Shown piece by piece: positions 7,022-10,602 of a DNA stretch of 10,602 bases (position 1 is its first letter; the number at the start of each line of letters is the position of its first letter). This DNA is from Bremia lactucae (lineage: Eukaryota; Oomycota; Peronosporomycetes; Peronosporales; Peronosporaceae), in assembly GCF_004359215.1 (NCBI RefSeq), contig NC_090621.1, forward strand, positions 3,552,178 to 3,562,779, given 5' to 3'. The notes beneath the pieces were generated by a model. The model worked only from the letters and a program-made list of their open reading frames with translations. It was not told the DNA's origin and searched no databases. Made by a program: the position numbers and the translations under genes.

Positions 7022-7104
7022 GCACTGCCGACTTGTACTGCTTTAGTACAAGTTCACTTCGCACTGCTTCAATGCGAGTGGTGCCTCACGTCACTAGTAC
7101 GTGC
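7022..7104 (-). repeat. Tandem double hairpin / pol linker, copy iii
   Basis: Matches copy i at 5071-5146: GCACTGCC, CTTGTACTG, CAAGT, CGCACTGCTTCA and GCGAGTGGTGCCTCACGTCAC blocks are shared. The first hairpin (7032-7052) has lost its loop-closing pair and the second (7055-7080) has one G-T type mismatch. It joins LTR copy A2 at about 7105, where TACGTGCAG resembles the CACGTACAG of copy i, so recombination through microhomology is likely. Confidence 0.7.
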
Positions 7105-7442
7105 AGAGAAAGACTCTCTTTATAACACTTGCTTTAAAGAGGGTTAAAAGCGAACTGAATTTAATATAATTAAGTTATTCTGTTTCTATCTATTTAATAC
7201 TAATTTAATCATGTACTAATACAAAACATGTAATAAAGTCTTATCTGTCTCTCTCTTTGCGCGCGTCTAGCGCGACTAGACCGCGGAGAGAGTAGATATA
7301 AAGGCCTATATCTACCAATGAGTAAGCTTTCCGAATATTACTCACGTAAAGTAATATTCTCCAAATATTATGTACTTTTTGAATAATATAATAATTACCA
7401 ACCTTTAAGTGATAATTTCATGTAACGATTCACCCCGTTACA
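7105..7442 (+). mobile_element. LTR copy A2, 3' portion
   Basis: From TAGTACGTGCAG through the GACTCTCTTTATAA, TTTAAAGAGGGTTAAAAG, TTCTGTTTCTATC and AATAAAGTCTTATCTGTCTC blocks to the terminal TGTAACGATT...CCCCGTTACA (7421-7442), this aligns with 9153-9505 of copy A3. Its 5' half is missing and replaced by linker copy iii. AATAAAG at 7231-7237 could act as a polyadenylation signal in the LTR. No primer-binding site is recognisable after 7442. Confidence 0.75.
7292..7315 (+). promoter_or_regulatory. LTR core promoter: TATA box inside a near-palindrome
   Basis: GTAGATATA and TATATCTAC flank AAGGCC, giving a palindrome broken only by one extra A. The TATAAAGG inside it is a good TATA box. The same block recurs unchanged at 9356-9379 and in degraded form at 336-359, always followed by CCAATG. 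Confidence 0.5.
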
Positions 7443-7618
7443 GTGCGACACCGGCTTCTGTAGTTTCATAACCTCGTGGTTGGAACTATCACCCCATTCG
7501 CAAAATAAAATGGTCTGAATTGCTTTACATATATATATGTACGTATCACAGTTATTCATACAATGAAGTTTAAATCCTAGCTTACATTTATACAAGGGTG
7601 ACTTGTACAGCACTCTTC
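7443..7618. other. Short spacer between two LTR ends
   Basis: No similarity to the flanking repeats was seen. It contains a 16-bp palindromic AT run, TACATATATATATGTA at 7526-7541. No target-site duplication is evident on either side. Confidence 0.4.
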
Positions 7619-7975
7619 TGTAACGGGGTGTACCGTTACATAAGTATTACCTATAAGAGGAATGATAAATATTATTTGATATTATTTCCTTTAAGAGGAA
7701 ATAAATAAAGAAGTTCAGGATTATTATCTTTATTAATTTTGACTTAAAAAACAACATTACAAATTTGGTAATATTGACGCATCAAGACATTAGTTCTATT
7801 AAGTGGTTGATTTAAGTTTGAATCAACCCCGCCAATCGTTCTAAGACACGATTGTGCGGTGCGCAAGGAGGCGCCATAATTAGTTCGTTAGTTTATCATA
7901 AGCTCAGTAGTAGATATAAGATCGTTACCTAGGAATCTAAATATATTAATACAATTTTAGTTTCTCTCAGTTCTA
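7619..7975 (+). mobile_element. LTR 5' end of a second subfamily
   Basis: TGTAACGGGG begins at 7619, and the first 22 bp (7619-7640) are themselves an imperfect palindrome ending CCGTTACA. They are the reverse complement of the last 22 bp of copy A1 with one mismatch. The following sequence differs from A1 except for AT-rich resemblance, so this is a separate subfamily. It contains hairpins GGTTGATT/AATCAACC (about 7804-7827) and AATCGT/ACGATT. The right boundary is uncertain; LTR-like sequence fades into pol remnants around 7975-8050. Confidence 0.55.
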
Positions 7976-8057
7976 AAGCCTTAGTCAAGACCTCTAAGCT
8001 CAATACCCCTTCGATTCATAGAATTCTTCCTCTGTACCTTTGGGTACGTGAAGTTTC

Positions 8058-8128
8058 GAGGCACACCACCTACACTGTAATCAGTGTAAGGTTTACTAGT
8101 ACTGATCAGTACTAGTGAAAAGTGCCCC
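8058..8128 (+). repeat. Tandem double hairpin, diverged copy iv (opposite orientation)
   Basis: GAGGCACACCACC followed by ACACTG/CAGTGT (8072-8087, loop TAAT) and a perfect 22-bp palindrome with arms ACTAGTACTGA/TCAGTACTAGT (8095-8116), then AAGTGCC. Read on the plus strand it lines up end to end with the minus strand of copy i, with both hairpins kept although the arms differ in sequence. Confidence 0.7.
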
Positions 8129-8269
8129 TTGATATCTCTCCTCGACATTGTGCTGTAGGATCCTTTCACACCGGCTAGCGCTTTACGTTTCGTCCACGAT
8201 CACCACGAGTCGTATAACATGGACCTATAAGCTAACAAGTAGCTAAGAAGCAGTACAATTACTTTTAAA

Positions 8270-8766
8270 GGTGCTTGATTAGAAGAGCACTGCGTAAGTT
8301 GCACAGCTGATGAGATCCATCATCTGCTAACACAGGACATGAAATAGCAAAAAGTTTAAAGAAGATGCATTCGTCGAGGTCGGGAATACCCTTGTCCAAT
8401 AATCCCAAATCATACACCGATACTTGTGAGGAGACCCCATCCATTCACCTTCTGATCCCTTGATAATCTATGTGCCTCATGACACAGATCTAAAGTTGAT
8501 GATCCTTCATGAGCATCATGATGCGCCATCTAGTGGGCATCTGGGCCGTGAAAAGACAATTTTTTACGAGTGTCAGAGGAATTTTGGTGGCCACATTACT
8601 TCATGTGAAGTGCTAAGACCTGTGTTCACATTACGATTCACTCTTGTGAATGCGATGCAAATTGGTGTATTAACATTAGAGGGGATGACGGCTAGCGTCA
8701 TCCATGATCCGAGGTATTCAGAATTATTCGCTCGCAATGTAAAAGTGCAGATCTACAGAGGTGGCA
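8270..8766 (+). pseudogene. Decayed Gypsy pol fragment with integrase H2C2 zinc-binding region
   Basis: Frame 8430-8774 reads IIYVPHDTDLKLMILHEHHD followed by APSSGHLGREKT, the canonical first half of the integrase HHCC zinc finger (H-x3-H spacing in EHHDAPSSGH) that folds the integrase N-terminus. Near 8570 the signal jumps to another frame with SEEFWWPHY, then a TGA, then SAKTCVHI and SCECDAN, the degraded Cys half of the finger. Upstream (8290-8430) the phrase TADEIHHLLTQD suggests the spacer between RNase H and integrase, with several stops. No catalytic DDE core remains; the next sequence is LTR copy A3. Confidence 0.75.
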
Positions 8767-9505
8767 TTCATTGATTGGATACAAGGTTTATTATTCAATT
8801 CGATTCACTATAAATCAGTCTGAAAACTAGTTCCTATTTAACAAGTGCGCAGGTGAAGCCAGATTACCGCTTCGTGACGACACTTGTACTAAGGTACTTA
8901 GCTCGTTGAGAAAAGCCGCTTAGGCGCCCGCCAACTACCTCACCGCACGTTAGAGAAGACGGTCAAACCGCTTCCTCACTGTGCTTGGGGAGGAGTAGTT
9001 CTTCCCACACCCGTCTCTCTGAGCGTGTCAGTGAGGATGAGCCTCAATATTGATTGGGCCCATTTCCTCACCCCCTCCGAACATAATCGGGATGTGACAG
9101 AGCACTTGGCGCAGTGACTTGGTAAACAATTCTTGGCCAGGCTCTTGGGCAGTAGTACGTGCAGGGGAAGACTCTCTTAAAAACACATGCTTTAAAGAGG
9201 GTTAAAAGTAAACTGTATCTGATATGATTAACTTCTTCTGTTTCTATCAATTTAATACTAACTTAATTATATACTAAAAAAATACAAAAATTGTAATAAA
9301 GTTTTATCTGTCTCTCCCTTTGTGCGCGTCCAGTGCTGACTGGACCGCGGAGCAAGTAGATATAAAGGCCTATATCTACCAATGGATAAACTATCCGAAC
9401 ATTACTTCGTAAAGTTATATTCTCCAAATCTTATGGACCTTTTAGATAATATATTAATTTACAACCTCTAAGTGTTAATTTCATGTAACGATACACACCG
9501 TTACA
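8767..9505 (+). mobile_element. LTR copy A3, most complete of the family
   Basis: Similarity to A1 starts near 8767 (ATTGATTGGATACAAGGTTTA against TTAATTGGTAAAAATAGGTA) and continues to about 9000; similarity to A2 covers 9153-9505. The end block 9484-9505 is TGTAACGATACACACCGTTACA-like, with one change from A1. The 5' terminal block is missing: the copy is fused directly to the pol fragment, as expected if it is the 3' LTR of an internally deleted plus-strand element, though no polypurine tract is clear. 9000-9150 has no counterpart in A1. Confidence 0.7.
9356..9379 (+). promoter_or_regulatory. LTR core promoter of copy A3
   Basis: Identical to 7292-7315: GTAGATATA, AAGGCC, TATATCTAC with TATAAAGG inside, followed by CCAATGG. 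Any transcript would run toward the polyprotein fragment at 9679. Confidence 0.5.
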
Positions 9506-9678
9506 TCACCCCTCCCATAAACGACAATCACTCTGACTATCATTGAATAGAATGGTCACTAAAAGACCACTTAATTGAAGACGACGTTGATTGGTCAGAA
9601 CCATCATTTTTAATTCTATCGCATGGTTACCTAGTCCGTACAGTATGCGAATAATGCGGCTCCTTCGGCTGCGGTTCA
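9506..9678. other. Junction between LTR A3 and the Gypsy polyprotein fragment
   Basis: No primer-binding site, Gag start or motif is recognisable. All plus frames have stops; the frame used downstream is closed by a TAA near 9649. It is probably debris at an insertion or deletion junction. Confidence 0.4.
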
Positions 9679-9688
9679 TTGTCTCTTG

Positions 9689-9769
9689 CGGCAGACGATT
9701 CGTCTGCCGTAGTATCATCTTCTCCCGCAACACTAGATGTTGCGGGTGCACGTAGTGATTCACCACGTG
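9689..9769. repeat. Three consecutive inverted repeats at the start of the plus-strand fragment
   Basis: CGGCAGACGA/TCGTCTGCCG (9689-9709, 1-nt spacer), CCCGCAACA/TGTTGCGGG (9724-9746, 5-nt loop) and CACGTAGTGA/TCACCACGTG (9749-9769, 1-nt spacer, one mismatch). Confidence 0.85.
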
Positions 9770-10164
9770 AATACGACCCCTCTTTGGAGGTCGACTACGA
9801 AGGTGAGTCGGACGAAATGGCCGACATGGGGAGAGCAGAACAGTCGCCTGATCGTCGTTAGGCGGCTGACTGTGAGCCTTCAAATGAGGGGGCTCAATTG
9901 GATGGATGTGCTAGTAGCATTCGCTATAGCAGGCTTGGTTCCGAGGATGAGGATGATTCTTCATCGTCAGCACCGTCTCCCCTGCCGTCACCCGCACTTA
10001 TTTCTGTGCGTGGTGATGGCGATGGCCACCGGAAAGGATGTGCTCCTGCGAGAGGCGTATGCAACTGATGTCGTGTCAACACAGTTGAGGGTGCGTTGAC
10101 GGGATGTCAAACGTCACCAATTCCTACCCAGCTCGTGGAGACTGAGGTAGTGAATAGGACGATG

Positions 10165-10296
10165 ACAAGTAGTCATGCGTCCGAATGTCCTGCACAGAGC
10201 CGAGAGCCTGTGGCAGTAGACGGCGAGCTGACAAGAAGTCATGCGTCGCATAAACCGGCACAGTGCCAAGAGCCTGGTGCGGTTGGAAGGGGTGCG
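10165..10296 (+). repeat. 66-bp (22-codon) imperfect tandem repeat
   Basis: Unit 1 (10165-10230) encodes TSSHASECPAQSREP...; unit 2 (10231-10296) encodes TRSHASHKPAQCQEP.... Degraded extra units seem to flank them (GALTGCQTSPIPTQ before, LARSATAPASQ after). The period is a multiple of three, so the frame is kept. Confidence 0.7.
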
Positions 10297-10602
10297 TTAG
10301 CCAGGAGTGCAACGGCACCCGCTTCCCAGAAAAGGGTCGTGGTAACTCGAAAAACGAGTACCCGACAGATTAGGACGATCAAAGGCACGTCTAAACGAGT
10401 GACCTTTGGATCAGTCTCTAATGAAGAGGACGGGCCTTCGAACGAGGTGTTCGAGGCCGTCAAAGACGAAATTGCGGAGGCATCCTCAGTTGAGGTGCTC
10501 CGGCAAGTCTTTAAATCTGCCGAGGAGATAGTAAATCTCCCGGAGATGTCGTGGGATCTGTTCCTTGCCGAATTAAAGGAAGGAAAGATCCACGAAATAG
10601 TC

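Larger units (their letters stand above)
9679..10602 (+). pseudogene. Second Gypsy polyprotein fragment (protease-RT linker), open at the window end
   Basis: One frame runs from about 9679 to the last base with only two stops (TAG 9859-9861, TGA 10066-10068); the final 534 bp are fully open. The product is acidic and serine-rich at first (LEVDYEGESDEMADMG, EDEDDSSSSAPSP), has a 22-residue tandem repeat (10165-10296), a basic stretch (KRVVVTRKTSTRQ), then VFKSAEEIVNLPEMSWDLFL and ELKEGKIHEIV. A W-x2-F-x3-L-x2-G-x-I phrase of this sort is what I expect just before reverse transcriptase in a group of oomycete Gypsy polyproteins, so RT should follow beyond 10602. It is a different family from the minus-strand element. 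Family assignment is from recall of style and is tentative; a host acidic protein is the alternative. Confidence 0.5.

Noticed and set aside
7443..7460. Primer-binding site after LTR copy A2
   Set aside because: GTGCGACACCGG shows no convincing match to a tRNA 3' end and is not shared with the sequence after A1 or A3.
5071..8128. Repeated hairpins as a CRISPR array or tRNA genes
   Set aside because: The copies are not regularly spaced, they lie in both orientations, there are no uniform spacers, and no cloverleaf or anticodon arm could be drawn.
7981..8169. Minus-strand open frame of 62 codons
   Set aside because: It lies over retroelement debris and the double-hairpin repeat; no domain seen.
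9506..9883. 125-codon minus-strand open frame
   Set aside because: It is antisense to the plus-strand polyprotein frame, is rich in Arg and Pro as expected of a shadow, and has no recognisable domain.

Overview
The window looks like nuclear DNA of a plant-parasitic oomycete (Phytophthora or a downy mildew). The reasons are: a gene with nine short GT-AG introns (53-86 nt) around branch-like CTAAC/CTAAAC motifs; a KIX / F-box-like / leucine-rich-repeat protein of a kind I associate with oomycetes; an oomycete-type initiator (TCATTCT) just before a start codon; and decayed Ty3/Gypsy elements whose LTRs begin TGTAACGG and end CCGTTACA. The genus is inference. Nothing looks bacterial.

Layout. 1-486 is an almost complete LTR-type repeat. 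816-2631 (minus) is a complete 10-exon gene for a 404-residue protein resembling ITFG2, the FG-GAP beta-propeller subunit of the KICSTOR complex. It cannot be seen as one open frame; I built it by splicing, and every exon joins in frame from ATG to TAA. A 509-bp divergent intergenic region separates it from 3141-4769 (plus), an intronless 542-codon KIX / F-box-like / LRR gene. These two are the only credible host genes.

From about 5045 to the end the window is a retrotransposon graveyard. 5045-6869 holds a scrambled minus-strand gag-pro-linker of a Ty3/Gypsy element: Gag N-terminus, a displaced piece of the protease-RT linker, an LTR scrap, the Gag C-terminus with a CCHC zinc knuckle, the protease, then the linker. 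7105-7442 and 8767-9505 are plus-strand LTR copies related to the one at 1-486. 7619 starts another LTR, followed by pol remnants with an integrase zinc-binding (H2C2) fragment. 9679-10602 (plus) is a second Gypsy polyprotein fragment with two stop codons that runs off the window.

The most unusual signal is not a gene. The retroelement-derived DNA is packed with short perfect or nearly perfect inverted repeats (arms 7-14 bp, mostly tiny loops), far more than chance predicts. One tandem double hairpin occurs in three copies plus one half-copy, and the most diverged copy differs from the first by paired, compensatory substitutions. The LTRs also carry 22-bp terminal inverted repeats that are themselves near-palindromes, and a near-palindrome overlapping their TATA-like box. 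The host genes do not show this obviously.
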